A stretch of 8,566 bases of DNA from Acidimicrobiia bacterium (GTDB taxonomy: Bacteria; Actinomycetota; Acidimicrobiia; Spongiisociales; SHLN01), in contig SHLN01000108.1 of NCBI GenBank assembly GCA_004283105.1, positions 1 to 8,566 on the forward strand. The letters are read 5' to 3'. Of this stretch, positions 1 to 6,653 are shown one piece after another. The notes under the pieces were generated by a model. That model ran no database searches, was not told where the DNA came from, and was given only the letters and a program-made list of their open reading frames with translations. Position 1 is the first letter of the stretch. Each line of letters begins with the position of its first letter. The translations under genes and the position numbers were made by a program.

Positions 1-1
1 C

Positions 2-832
2 GACGGGACGGTCGATTTGGGCCAAATCGTGTCGGTGCCTGGTCCCCTCACCATCGACACCGTCCTCGTTGCGGTGGGCTCACCGGTGGGGGGCGCACCC
101 GTCGCCCGGGTCTTCTTCGAGACCGAAGGCTCCGAAGGAGACGACGTCCTCGCCCTGCAGGAAGCGCTTCTCCGCCTCGGCCACACCGCCGGGGACACCC
201 TCGTTGCGAGCGGCGTGTTCGACGATGCGACGCTCGCCGCCCTGCTGGAACTGCAGGACGCAGCCGGGATGGAGGCAGACGGGACCGTGGGGCCGCCCGA
301 CGTCCTATTCAAGCCCGGGGCCGTCCGAGTTGCGGATCGGTTTCTCGAACCCGGGGCTCTACTCACTCCAGGAATGGCAGTCCTCGGCACGTCCACCGGC
401 GAGAGCGTCGTGACCATCGACCTCCCGGCCGCCGATCAGGCCGTTCTCGACGAGGGCGAGCGGGTTGTCGTTGTATTACCAGACGATACGCGCATCGACG
501 GCACGGTCCAGTCCAAGGCCGAGACGGCGACGGTTTCCCCCCAGGGGGAGGCGACCTTCAAAGTCGTCATCGTGCTCGACGACACGGCGGCCGCCGCCGG
601 CCTCGATCAGGCTCCAGTCGGCGTCGAGGTCATCACCGACCGGGCGGACGACGTCCTGGCCGTCCCGGTCACTGCGTTGCTGGCGCTCGCCGAAAGCGGG
701 TATGCCGTTGAGGTGGAGCAACCCGACGGCTCCACCCGGTTGGTGGCCGTTGATGCCGGCATGTACGCCGATGGGCTCGTCGAAGTCACATCTACGGCAC
801 TCTCGCCGGGAGATCGCGTGGTGGCCCCGTGA
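2..832 (+). CDS. MacA-like efflux adaptor (HlyD/RND periplasmic-adaptor type) with peptidoglycan-binding domain, 5'-truncated
   Basis: The reading frame is open from base 2, so the N-terminus (anchor helix and first half of the adaptor) lies outside the window. About 276 residues are visible. An early stretch fits a PG_binding_1 domain, roughly visible residues 45-95, with the pattern DVLALQEALLRLGH followed by GVFDDATLAALLELQ. The second half of an adaptor fold follows: a beta-barrel-like part (TIDLPAADQAVLDEGERV) and a membrane-proximal end with VPVTALLAL and a closing LSPGDRVVAP, both typical of MacA-type proteins. In a MacAB-like exporter the adaptor works outside the membrane and links the permease to the envelope; binding to peptidoglycan is inferred from the domain. 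The stop overlaps the next gene's start (GTGA), so the three genes form an operon. A pure cell-wall hydrolase accessory is less likely because of the ABC neighbours. The substrate is unknown. Confidence 0.85.
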   Translation, partial: DGTVDLGQIVSVPGPLTIDTVLVAVGSPVGGAPVARVFFETEGSEGDDVLALQEALLRLGHTAGDTLVASGVFDDATLAALLELQDAAGMEADGTVGPPDVLFKPGAVRVADRFLEPGALLTPGMAVLGTSTGESVVTIDLPAADQAVLDEGERVVVVLPDDTRIDGTVQSKAETATVSPQGEATFKVVIVLDDTAAAAGLDQAPVGVEVITDRADDVLAVPVTALLALAESGYAVEVEQPDGSTRLVAVDAGMYADGLVEVTSTALSPGDRVVAP

Positions 833-1521
833 GCACCGCGGTGCTCGAATTGACCGGGGTCACGAAGGAGTACTCCGGGACACCGCCGGTTTCGGCACTG
901 CGCGGCATCGACCTCACCATCCAGTCTGGAGAGCTGGTCGCCGTCGTCGGGCCGTCAGGGTCTGGCAAGAGCACATTGCTCCACCTCATGGGCACGCTCG
1001 ACCGGCCAACCAGCGGCGACGTCCGGGTGGCCGGTCACGACATCGCCGAGTTGTCCGACCGGGATCTCTCGGCCATCCGGGCCCGATCTATTGGCTTCGT
1101 GTTCCAGCAGTTTCACCTCCTCGACGGGTACACCGCGCTCGACAACGTGGCCGACGGGATGCTCTACACCGGCATGCCCTCGGACGAACGCCGGGATCTT
1201 GCGGAGGCCGCCCTGGAGCGGGTTGGACTCGGGCACCGGCTGGAGCATCCGACGAACAAACTCTCAGGGGGTGAACGCCAGCGGGTTGCGGTGGCGCGGG
1301 CCGTCATGGGAAGACCGGCCATCGTCCTGGCCGACGAGCCGACGGGAAACCTGGACAGCAAGTCGAGCGAGGACATCGTCGACCTGTTGCGGGAGTTGCA
1401 CGCCGAGGGCATCACTCTCGTGGTGATCACTCACAACCGCGAGATCGCCGCACAGCTCCCCCGCCGGATCGCACTCCGCGACGGCGTGGTCGAATCCGAC
1501 ACCGCAGGGTGGATAGCCTGA
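829..1521 (+). CDS. ABC transporter ATP-binding protein, MacB/LolD family
   Basis: This 230-residue protein has every ATPase motif: Walker A GPSGSGKST at residues 41-49, Q-loop around Q93-Q94 (FVFQQF), signature LSGGERQR at 145-152, Walker B IVLADEPTG at 165-173 with catalytic Glu170, D-loop NLDS, and H-loop His202. The length and the FQQFHLLDGYTALDNV segment are typical of the MacB/LolD/FtsE-like ATPases that pair with FtsX-type permeases. It should act as a cytoplasmic dimer powering the permease encoded next. The GTG start at 829 overlaps the adaptor stop by four bases. The nearest purine-rich stretch, GGGAG at 808-812, is too far upstream to be a good ribosome-binding site, so translation is probably coupled to the adaptor. 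No motif is missing. The exported substrate cannot be told from the sequence. Confidence 0.95.
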   Translation: MSTAVLELTGVTKEYSGTPPVSALRGIDLTIQSGELVAVVGPSGSGKSTLLHLMGTLDRPTSGDVRVAGHDIAELSDRDLSAIRARSIGFVFQQFHLLDGYTALDNVADGMLYTGMPSDERRDLAEAALERVGLGHRLEHPTNKLSGGERQRVAVARAVMGRPAIVLADEPTGNLDSKSSEDIVDLLRELHAEGITLVVITHNREIAAQLPRRIALRDGVVESDTAGWIA

Positions 1522-2720
1522 TGGGCAACGGCCTCGAACACAGCAAGCTGCACGTCCGTGACATGCTCCGCACGGCCACCGTCGGGGTCCGGACCCGCCG
1601 CATGCGGGCCGCGTTGTCGGCACTGGGCATCACCATCGGCATCGCTTCGCTCGTGGCGGTGCTCGGCCTATCGGACTCGAGCCGCTCGGATCTCCTCACC
1701 CAACTAGACCGGCTCGGCACCAACCTGCTCGTTGTCCGGGGCGGTACCGGTATTGGGCTCGGGAGCGGCGAGCTACCAGACACCGCCCCGCCGATGACGC
1801 AGCGAATCGGACCGGTGACACAGGTCTCCGCCGTCGGCTCCGTCGACGCCAACGTCTACCGCACCGACCGGATTCCAGAGAGCCGCAGCGGCGGGATCGC
1901 CGTGCGAGCCTCCGACCTCAACCTGCTCGACACGCTCGAGGGCACCGTGGCACACGGACAATTCCACGATGCGGCCTCGGCGGCCTATCCCACCGTCGTA
2001 CTGGGTTCGATCGCCGCCGAACGACTCGGCATCAACGACGTCTCCATCCGGCCCCTCGTCTGGCTGGGTGATCGGTGGTTCACCGTGATCGGGATCCTCG
2101 ACCCGCTCGAGCTGGCCGGAACCCTCGATCGCAGCGCCATCGTCGGCAAGCCCGCCGCCGAGGCGTTCCTCGCGCACGACGGCGTCGCATCCAGCATCTA
2201 CCTGCGAACCGAGCCGCAATGGATCGACGAGGTGATGAGCGTGCTCCCCGCCACGGTGAATCCGGAGAACCCGGATCAGGTGGAGGTCAGTCGCCCAACC
2301 GATGCGCTCGAAGCCAGGGCCGCGGCCGAGAGCGCATTTACGGCTCTCTTCATCGGGCTCGGCATCGTGGCACTCATCGTGGGAGGCGTTGGTATCGCAA
2401 ACGTCATGGTGATATCCGTCCTCGAACGCCGGTCCGAGATCGGACTACGCCGGGCCCTGGGGGCCAGCCGCCGACACGTGGCCATCCAGTTCCTTCTGGA
2501 GGCACTGATCCTCGCCCTCTCTGGAGGCATCGGCGGGGTGCTTCTCGGTGCAGGCGTGACCGCCCTGTACGCCCAGATCCGTGGCTGGGAGATCCTCATT
2601 CCAACGATCGCCGTCAGCGGCGGCCTGGGGGCGGCGCTGCTGATCGGAGCGCTCGCCGGTCTCTACCCGGCACTGCGAGCCGCCCGCCTCTCCCCCACCG
2701 AAGCGCTGCACACGACCTGA
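1521..2720 (+). CDS. ABC transporter permease, MacB/FtsX type
   Basis: This 399-residue integral membrane protein has the MacB half-permease plan. One helix lies at about residues 30-50, then an extracellular MacB-PCD-like domain (about 55-270), then three helices at about 273-300, 321-350 and 361-383. The cytoplasmic motif LERRSEIGLRRALGA at 301-315 couples to the ATPase in this family, and the tail AARLSPTEAL is also characteristic. ATG at 1521 was chosen because it overlaps the ATPase stop (TGATG) and has AGGGTGG shortly upstream. An in-frame GTG at 1509 would add four residues but has no better ribosome-binding site. With the ATPase and adaptor it forms a complete export machine of the type that moves lipids, peptides or drugs out of the membrane. 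Nothing in the sequence is truncated or odd. Confidence 0.93.
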   Translation: MGNGLEHSKLHVRDMLRTATVGVRTRRMRAALSALGITIGIASLVAVLGLSDSSRSDLLTQLDRLGTNLLVVRGGTGIGLGSGELPDTAPPMTQRIGPVTQVSAVGSVDANVYRTDRIPESRSGGIAVRASDLNLLDTLEGTVAHGQFHDAASAAYPTVVLGSIAAERLGINDVSIRPLVWLGDRWFTVIGILDPLELAGTLDRSAIVGKPAAEAFLAHDGVASSIYLRTEPQWIDEVMSVLPATVNPENPDQVEVSRPTDALEARAAAESAFTALFIGLGIVALIVGGVGIANVMVISVLERRSEIGLRRALGASRRHVAIQFLLEALILALSGGIGGVLLGAGVTALYAQIRGWEILIPTIAVSGGLGAALLIGALAGLYPALRAARLSPTEALHTT

Positions 2721-2816
2721 CCTCGCACCGCCGCCCCGACCAGGACCCCGGTCGCTAAGTGTGATGGCACCGGAACCGCCGATGGGAATTGATCCCCGAC
2801 GGAAGCGAACATGAAC

Positions 2817-2839
2817 CCGACGACGATCCTGGTCGTTGG
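2817..2839 (+). terminator. Hairpin between convergent operons, possible terminator
   Basis: CCGACGAC (2817-2824) pairs with GTCGTTGG (2832-2839) around a 7-base loop, giving an 8-bp stem with one G-T pair. It is the best stem seen in the 139-base gap between the permease stop and the stop of the opposing HupE-like gene. No T-tract follows on either strand. On the minus strand the G-T pair becomes a mismatch, so the plus-strand RNA is favoured. The role as terminator is inferred from position. Confidence 0.3.
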
Positions 2840-2859
2840 CTACCGGGCAGTCCGCAGCT

Positions 2860-4185
2860 TCATTGAGAGACCGGGACGAGCGGTGCAAGAGCGTCGCGGC
2901 GAGCCGCATCGGCGTAGATAGCGGCTGCGACGAGCGTGAGGATGGCCGCTACCCAGTAGCCATTCGGGGTGCTGGCGAAGCGATCCACGAGGCCATCGGT
3001 CCCGAGGTCAACCTCGAGCAGCCGCTCGGTCATCCAGCCGAGCGCGACAACCGAGAGCACAAGCGAGCTCACCGTCAAGAACGGTGCATACGCGTCGGTG
3101 CGACGCAGGAGGTAGAGGGCCGGGAAGAGCAGAAGCACGACGACAACCTGTCCGATTTCGATGCCGACGTTGCGGCCGAGCAACGATACGAGCTGACTCG
3201 TCTGCGAGACGTCGAGCGCCGCTACCAGCGATGCGAACCCCATCCCGTGGAAAAGGCCGAACGCGAAGGCCAGCACCCACTCGCGGTTGGGGAAGATGGG
3301 TCGCAGATTGTGGAGTGCCGCGGCGGCAATCGAAGCCGCGATGATTGCCTCGACGAGTTTCGACGGCGGGAGCGGGAGCCACCCCATGCCGGCGAAGGTG
3401 AAGGTAATCGAATGGGCGATCGTGAAGAACGTCGCAATCTTCAGCACCCGCCAGAGGGCCGATCCGAAGCCGCGCGTCGGGCGCCAGGCCTCCTGGAACA
3501 CGAGGACCGACGGCAGAAGCAATGCGAGTATGAACAGAATGTGATCGGGCCCGGTCTTGATGTGGTCGACGCCCAGCGTCACCCCCGAGCGGAAGTTGTC
3601 CCACTCGCCCCGTCCGCCCAAATCGATCGACTGCGTGCTGTTTCCCTGCGAGTAGGTGACCAGGACCTCCTTGTCACGGTCGTAGAGGCCGGCTTCCCAG
3701 CCGCCGGTGAGCAACAGCAGGCCGTCGCGACCGTCAATCTCGTCAAAGAACGGATCAAACGTGATGTCGAGGACCCGGGTGACCTCGCCGGCGGGGACGA
3801 TGGCGCGGTACTGCACGACGGCGAAAGCGAGCGCACCGGGGCCCTCGCGGAACAGGTCAACGCGGCCGAGCTCGAGGTCCCACTCGCGACCCTCTGAGCC
3901 GATCACCAGGTGGTCGGCGACATACGCTCGAAGGAGGTCGGCTTCGTCGCGCAGCACCTTCTCGATCCTGGCGTCGTCGCCGTCGAGGTCGAGGCCCAGC
4001 ACGGCGGCTACGTCCTCCACCGCCACTTCGACCCGCCCGTCGACCGTCGACTCGGTGACGAATACGTAGAGGTAGGGCTGCACCGTCTCGTGGGCCGCGG
4101 CCGGTGGAGCCACCAATCCGAGGATGACGAGGAATGACGCCAGGATGGCGCCGACCCGAACGAGAGATTGCCGTCGGCCGATCAT
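2860..4185 (-). CDS. HupE/UreJ-type membrane protein with extracellular N-terminal domain
   Basis: The protein has 441 residues. Residues 1-31 form a signal peptide with likely cleavage at PPAAA|HETV, leaving His at the mature N-terminus. Residues 32-200 are a soluble extracellular domain. About seven membrane helices follow, at roughly 213-232, 250-270, 276-294, 300-322, 342-362, 366-385 and 410-425. Hallmarks of the HupE/UreJ_2 family are GVDHIKTGPDHILFIL (His208, His215), TIAHSITF (His258), LFHGMGFA (His313) and NVGIEIGQ. HupE/UreJ relatives are linked to nickel or other metal transport; the metal here is unknown. ATG at 4185 was chosen because it overlaps the upstream stop (ATGA) and directly begins a good signal peptide. 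An in-frame start at 4215 would add ten residues and a 34-base overlap. It is second in a two-gene operon and is probably translationally coupled. Confidence 0.85.
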   Translation of the reverse strand: MIGRRQSLVRVGAILASFLVILGLVAPPAAAHETVQPYLYVFVTESTVDGRVEVAVEDVAAVLGLDLDGDDARIEKVLRDEADLLRAYVADHLVIGSEGREWDLELGRVDLFREGPGALAFAVVQYRAIVPAGEVTRVLDITFDPFFDEIDGRDGLLLLTGGWEAGLYDRDKEVLVTYSQGNSTQSIDLGGRGEWDNFRSGVTLGVDHIKTGPDHILFILALLLPSVLVFQEAWRPTRGFGSALWRVLKIATFFTIAHSITFTFAGMGWLPLPPSKLVEAIIAASIAAAALHNLRPIFPNREWVLAFAFGLFHGMGFASLVAALDVSQTSQLVSLLGRNVGIEIGQVVVVLLLFPALYLLRRTDAYAPFLTVSSLVLSVVALGWMTERLLEVDLGTDGLVDRFASTPNGYWVAAILTLVAAAIYADAARRDALAPLVPVSQ

Positions 4186-5054
4186 GCCGCCGATGCGCGT
4201 CGCCGCGCTAGCCACATACCGACGCCCGCCCCGGCCACAACTACGATCGCCACCGGCAGCACCCAGGTAAGGCCGGAACCACCCTCAGGCGCACCATCGG
4301 CTTCACCAGCGGCTTGTTCTTCATCTGCTCCTTCTTGAGCGAGCGCCTCGAGCTCAGTTTCCAGCGCCTGGACGTCGATCTCCACATCGTCGACGACCTC
4401 GTCGTTTGGCGCGTCGGCGGCTTCGGCGGTGGGCGGAGTCTGGTACCAGGCGTTCAAGGGACCGGCAATTCCGAAGAAGTCCGACGGACGGTCCACCGTC
4501 CGCTCCGCCGGGGTGAAGAACACTTCGCGCTCACCGACCGCGACCACGAATCGAGCCGGGCCACGGGACTGCACTACCACGGTGTGTCGGCCGGCAACGG
4601 CCGGCTCTTTCAGTTCGACGAGGGTGACGTAGGACGTTTGACTGAACTGCTCGTCGAAGACCTCCCGGATCTCCGCTTCGAGGGTGCGGACTTCTCCGTT
4701 CGGCAGCGTGAGCTCGACGTATGGCAGCTCGGCGTCGGGCAGGCTGATCTCGGGCTCGAGATTGGGAATCAACAGAGATGCGTAGAGGTCGTCACCGTCG
4801 CGCAGGTCGAACTCGAATCCTCTCGTTTCCCCGTCCGCAGGGAACGTGCCGTAGATTGCCCACGAAATCGCCCCGTCGGGGAGATACGGGCCCGTGTCCG
4901 GGGTTGCCTGCTCGTCGGTGAGGAAGATCGGATCGTGCGCGGCGACCGGCGCGGCCAGCGACAGCGTCAAGGCAGCAGTGATGACGACAAGCGTTCCCGC
5001 CCGCGACAGGCGTCGCGAGGAACGGTTTCGACGGGTGTTAGCCACGATTTCCAT
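4182..5054 (-). CDS. Exported, C-terminally membrane-anchored protein of unknown function, partner of the HupE-like protein
   Basis: I do not recognise a named family for this 290-residue protein. It has an Arg-rich N-terminus and signal peptide (1-39, cleavage at PVAA|HDPI, so mature His40). A beta-rich extracellular domain covers about 40-205, with segments such as ISWAIYG, FEFDLRDGDD, LPYVELTLPNGEV and GRHTVVVQSRG. A markedly acidic linker spans about 213-258 and partly looks coiled (VQALETELEALAQE). One C-terminal helix (about 262-283) ends in RRR, so the protein should sit on the outer face of the cytoplasmic membrane. Its stop overlaps the HupE-like start by ATGA, so the two are made together. 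A role in presenting a metal ion or other ligand to the HupE-like protein is inference. ATG at 5054 has no SD; GTG at 5045 is the nearest alternative start. The TATAGT box 8 bases upstream suggests a leaderless mRNA. Confidence 0.8.
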   Translation of the reverse strand: MEIVANTRRNRSSRRLSRAGTLVVITAALTLSLAAPVAAHDPIFLTDEQATPDTGPYLPDGAISWAIYGTFPADGETRGFEFDLRDGDDLYASLLIPNLEPEISLPDAELPYVELTLPNGEVRTLEAEIREVFDEQFSQTSYVTLVELKEPAVAGRHTVVVQSRGPARFVVAVGEREVFFTPAERTVDRPSDFFGIAGPLNAWYQTPPTAEAADAPNDEVVDDVEIDVQALETELEALAQEGADEEQAAGEADGAPEGGSGLTWVLPVAIVVVAGAGVGMWLARRRASAA

Positions 5055-5062
5055 CCGTGATG

Positions 5063-5068
5063 ACTATA
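5063..5068 (-). promoter_or_regulatory. -10 box of a probable leaderless promoter for the HupE operon
   Basis: On the minus strand TATAGT is followed by 8 bases (CATCACGG) and then the ATG at 5054. Transcription would therefore start at or within a few bases of that ATG. No Shine-Dalgarno sequence is present. No good -35 box was found at 16-18 bases upstream. Leaderless mRNAs with a TANNNT box this close to the start codon are common in Actinobacteria. Confidence 0.45.
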
Positions 5069-5200
5069 CACCCAAATAGCACACAAAGTGGTGGGCAACA
5101 ACGCCGAAAGTAGGATCGGTCGTACGGGGCATTCCACGCATTACATCGAGGCTGACGGACAAACGATGCAGCCGACCCGACTGGCTCAACAGACGGCGCC

Positions 5201-5206
5201 TACTGT
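5201..5206 (+). promoter_or_regulatory. Candidate -10 box for the leader ORF and alditol oxidase
   Basis: TACTGT fits the TANNNT pattern and would place the transcript start near 5213, about 35 bases before the leader ATG. No convincing -35 box lies at the usual spacing. It sits in the 193-base region between the divergent HupE operon start and the leader ORF, where no other structure was recognised. Confidence 0.25.
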
Positions 5207-5234
5207 TGTCGAGAGCGGTCAAGCCCTTGCCAAC

Positions 5235-5240
5235 AGGAGG
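5235..5240 (+). promoter_or_regulatory. Perfect Shine-Dalgarno sequence of the leader ORF
   Basis: AGGAGG lies 7 bases before ATG 5248. It is the strongest ribosome-binding site in the window, yet the ORF it serves has only 14 codons. It is too far (48 bases) from the oxidase GTG to serve that start directly. Confidence 0.75.
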
Positions 5241-5247
5241 ATCCCCG

Positions 5248-5292
5248 ATGGCCGGCCTACTCACAACGATCACCGAAAGCCCGGCGACGTGA
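5248..5292 (+). CDS. 14-residue leader peptide coupled to the alditol oxidase
   Basis: The ORF reads MAGLLTTITESPAT then TGA. It begins with ATG 7 bases after AGGAGG, and its stop overlaps the oxidase start in GTGA (5289-5292). The oxidase GTG has no SD of its own, so ribosomes that finish the leader probably reinitiate there. There is no run of a single amino acid that would suggest classical attenuation, though three of the 14 residues before the final one are Thr. A single missing or extra base that artificially split a longer N-terminus is the main alternative. Against it, the oxidase starting at the GTG is already the length of the S. coelicolor enzyme. Confidence 0.55.
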   Translation: MAGLLTTITESPAT

Positions 5293-6545
5293 CGGAGAGC
5301 AACTGGGCCGCCAATCTCGACTATGCCGCTACAGCCGTCCACCGCCCGGTCTCTGTTGAAGAGGTGCAGGAGCTCGTCGCGGCCCACCCCAGGGTCAGGC
5401 CGTTGGGGACGAGGCACTCGTTCACCGACATCGCCGACTCCCCCGGCGGAATCCTGATCTCGCTCGAGGATCTGCCCGCCGACATTCAGGTCGACCATGA
5501 CGCCGGCACGGTGTCGGTGAATCCGGGAACAACCTATGCCGTCCTGGCCGGCCGACTCGAAGAGGAGGGTCTGGCACTACCGAACCTTGCCTCGCTGCCG
5601 CATATCTCAATCGGCGGCGCCATCGCAACGGCCACCCATGGGTCCGGGGACACCAACGGAATCCTGGCAACCTCGGTCGCCGCCATCGAGGTGGTCCGCG
5701 GCGATGGTTCGCTCACGCGGGTGGATCGGACGAGCACCGACTTGCCGGCCCTGGCCGTCGGTCTCGGAGCGTTCGGCGTCTACACGCGGGTCGAGCTCGA
5801 TGTGGAACCGACCTACGCCGTGGCCCAGCACATCTACACCAATGCCTCGTGGGAGTCGACCATAGAGGACCTCGATGAGATCATGGCCTCCGCCTATAGC
5901 GTCAGCCTGCTGGGCGACATCGGGGCAAGCCGGATGCGAAACCTGTGGTTGAAGCACAAGATCGGCCGGGAACCGAGGGGGTTCCCGAGCACGATCCACG
6001 GTGGATCCCGCATCGATGATACCGCCCTTCCCCACGGCCACTCTCTCACCCGGATCGGCGGAGTTCCCGGGCCGTGGTCCAGGCGGATGGCTCATTTCCG
6101 GCCCGACGCCCCGCCCTCTGCGGGTGGGGACGAGCTCCAGACCGAGTACTTCGTCGACCGCAGGCACGGACGCGACGCCATGCGTGTGCTGCGTTCCATG
6201 GGAGACCGCATCTCGCCCCACCTCCGCGCCATGGAGATTCGCTCGCTCGCGGCGGACGATTTGTGGCTGAGCCCGGCGTACCGACGGCCGAGCCTGTGCC
6301 TGGGCTTCACGTGGCACAAGCATCCTGAGGCGGTCGAGGCGTTGCTTCCCGAGATCGAAGCGGCGCTCGACGACTTCGAGCCACGGCCGCACTGGGGCAA
6401 GCTCTTTGCGCTTGGCGACCTCGCCGATCGATTCCCCAGGCTGGGCGACTTCCTTGGCCTGGCGGCGGCCTACGACACCACCCGCACGTTCTGGAACCCA
6501 TTCATGGATCGGCTGGCCGGGTCCCGCGAGGTCGGGACTAGGTAG
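5289..6545 (+). CDS. aldO: FAD-dependent alditol oxidase (AldO-like, VAO/PCMH family)
   Basis: From the GTG this is 418 residues, the same length as Streptomyces coelicolor AldO as I remember it, and it can be matched along its whole length. AldO-type enzymes oxidise the terminal hydroxyl of sugar alcohols such as xylitol with O2, giving an aldose and H2O2. The FAD domain comes first: GTRHSF with His43 as the expected covalent FAD attachment site, then LPNLASLPHISIGG and ATATHGSG. The substrate domain has GVPGPW, MEIRSLAAD (Glu316, Arg318), FTW (Thr341) and RPHWGK (Lys371), matching AldO Glu320, Arg322, Thr345 and Lys375; Ser102 matches Ser106. AldO His343 is replaced by Gly339. GTG 5289 was chosen over the open frame back to 5088 because TESNWAANLDY matches the family N-terminus. 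A related sugar-lactone oxidase is the main alternative. There is no signal peptide, so it is cytoplasmic. Confidence 0.88.
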   Translation: MTESNWAANLDYAATAVHRPVSVEEVQELVAAHPRVRPLGTRHSFTDIADSPGGILISLEDLPADIQVDHDAGTVSVNPGTTYAVLAGRLEEEGLALPNLASLPHISIGGAIATATHGSGDTNGILATSVAAIEVVRGDGSLTRVDRTSTDLPALAVGLGAFGVYTRVELDVEPTYAVAQHIYTNASWESTIEDLDEIMASAYSVSLLGDIGASRMRNLWLKHKIGREPRGFPSTIHGGSRIDDTALPHGHSLTRIGGVPGPWSRRMAHFRPDAPPSAGGDELQTEYFVDRRHGRDAMRVLRSMGDRISPHLRAMEIRSLAADDLWLSPAYRRPSLCLGFTWHKHPEAVEALLPEIEAALDDFEPRPHWGKLFALGDLADRFPRLGDFLGLAAAYDTTRTFWNPFMDRLAGSREVGTR

Positions 6546-6580
6546 CGGCTGAAGGCGCAACCCGGATCGAACCAGTGACC

Positions 6581-6586
6581 TAATGT
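6581..6586 (+). promoter_or_regulatory. Candidate -10 box upstream of the flippase-like gene
   Basis: TAATGT fits TANNNT and lies 36 bases after the oxidase stop. Transcription would begin near 6593, about 60 bases before the short ORF at 6654. No -35 match was found. Read-through from the oxidase gene is equally possible. Confidence 0.2.
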
Positions 6587-6640
6587 GATGAACGAGCGGA
6601 ATCCCCGACAGAGAGTAGGTGGCAGCATTCGGTTGGCCGC

Positions 6641-6645
6641 AGGAG
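6641..6645 (+). promoter_or_regulatory. Shine-Dalgarno sequence of the second short ORF
   Basis: AGGAG lies 8 bases before ATG 6654, which is good spacing. It is about 100 bases from the flippase-like GTG start at 6746, so it cannot serve that start directly. Confidence 0.5.
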
Positions 6646-6653
6646 TCCCCATC

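Noticed and set aside
2737..2754. CGACC/GGTCG inverted repeat just after the permease stop
   Set aside because: Only 5 bp with an 8-base loop and no T-tract. The hairpin at 2817-2839 is stronger.
2075..2758. 227-codon plus-strand frame overlapping the permease
   Set aside because: Arg/Pro/Gly-rich translation with no membrane or domain pattern. The permease frame carries the family motifs.
2836..3897. Long plus-strand open frame of 353 codons opposite the HupE-like gene
   Set aside because: It is rich in Glu, Arg and Gln with no domain pattern, and it mirrors a gene with clear family motifs and signal peptide. It is a by-product of GC-rich coding on the other strand.
5088..5288. N-terminal extension of 67 codons on the oxidase
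   Set aside because: The extension has no family match and runs through the intergenic promoter region. The family N-terminus begins at the GTG at 5289.
5607..6560. 317-codon minus-strand open frame opposite the alditol oxidase
   Set aside because: No recognisable motif or start signal, and the sense-strand gene is well supported throughout.
6588..6653. Longer version of the second short ORF, starting at ATG 6588 (53 codons)
   Set aside because: No SD precedes it, and the candidate -10 box TAATGT ends only one base before that ATG, too close for leaderless transcription to start there. ATG 6654 has a well-spaced AGGAG.
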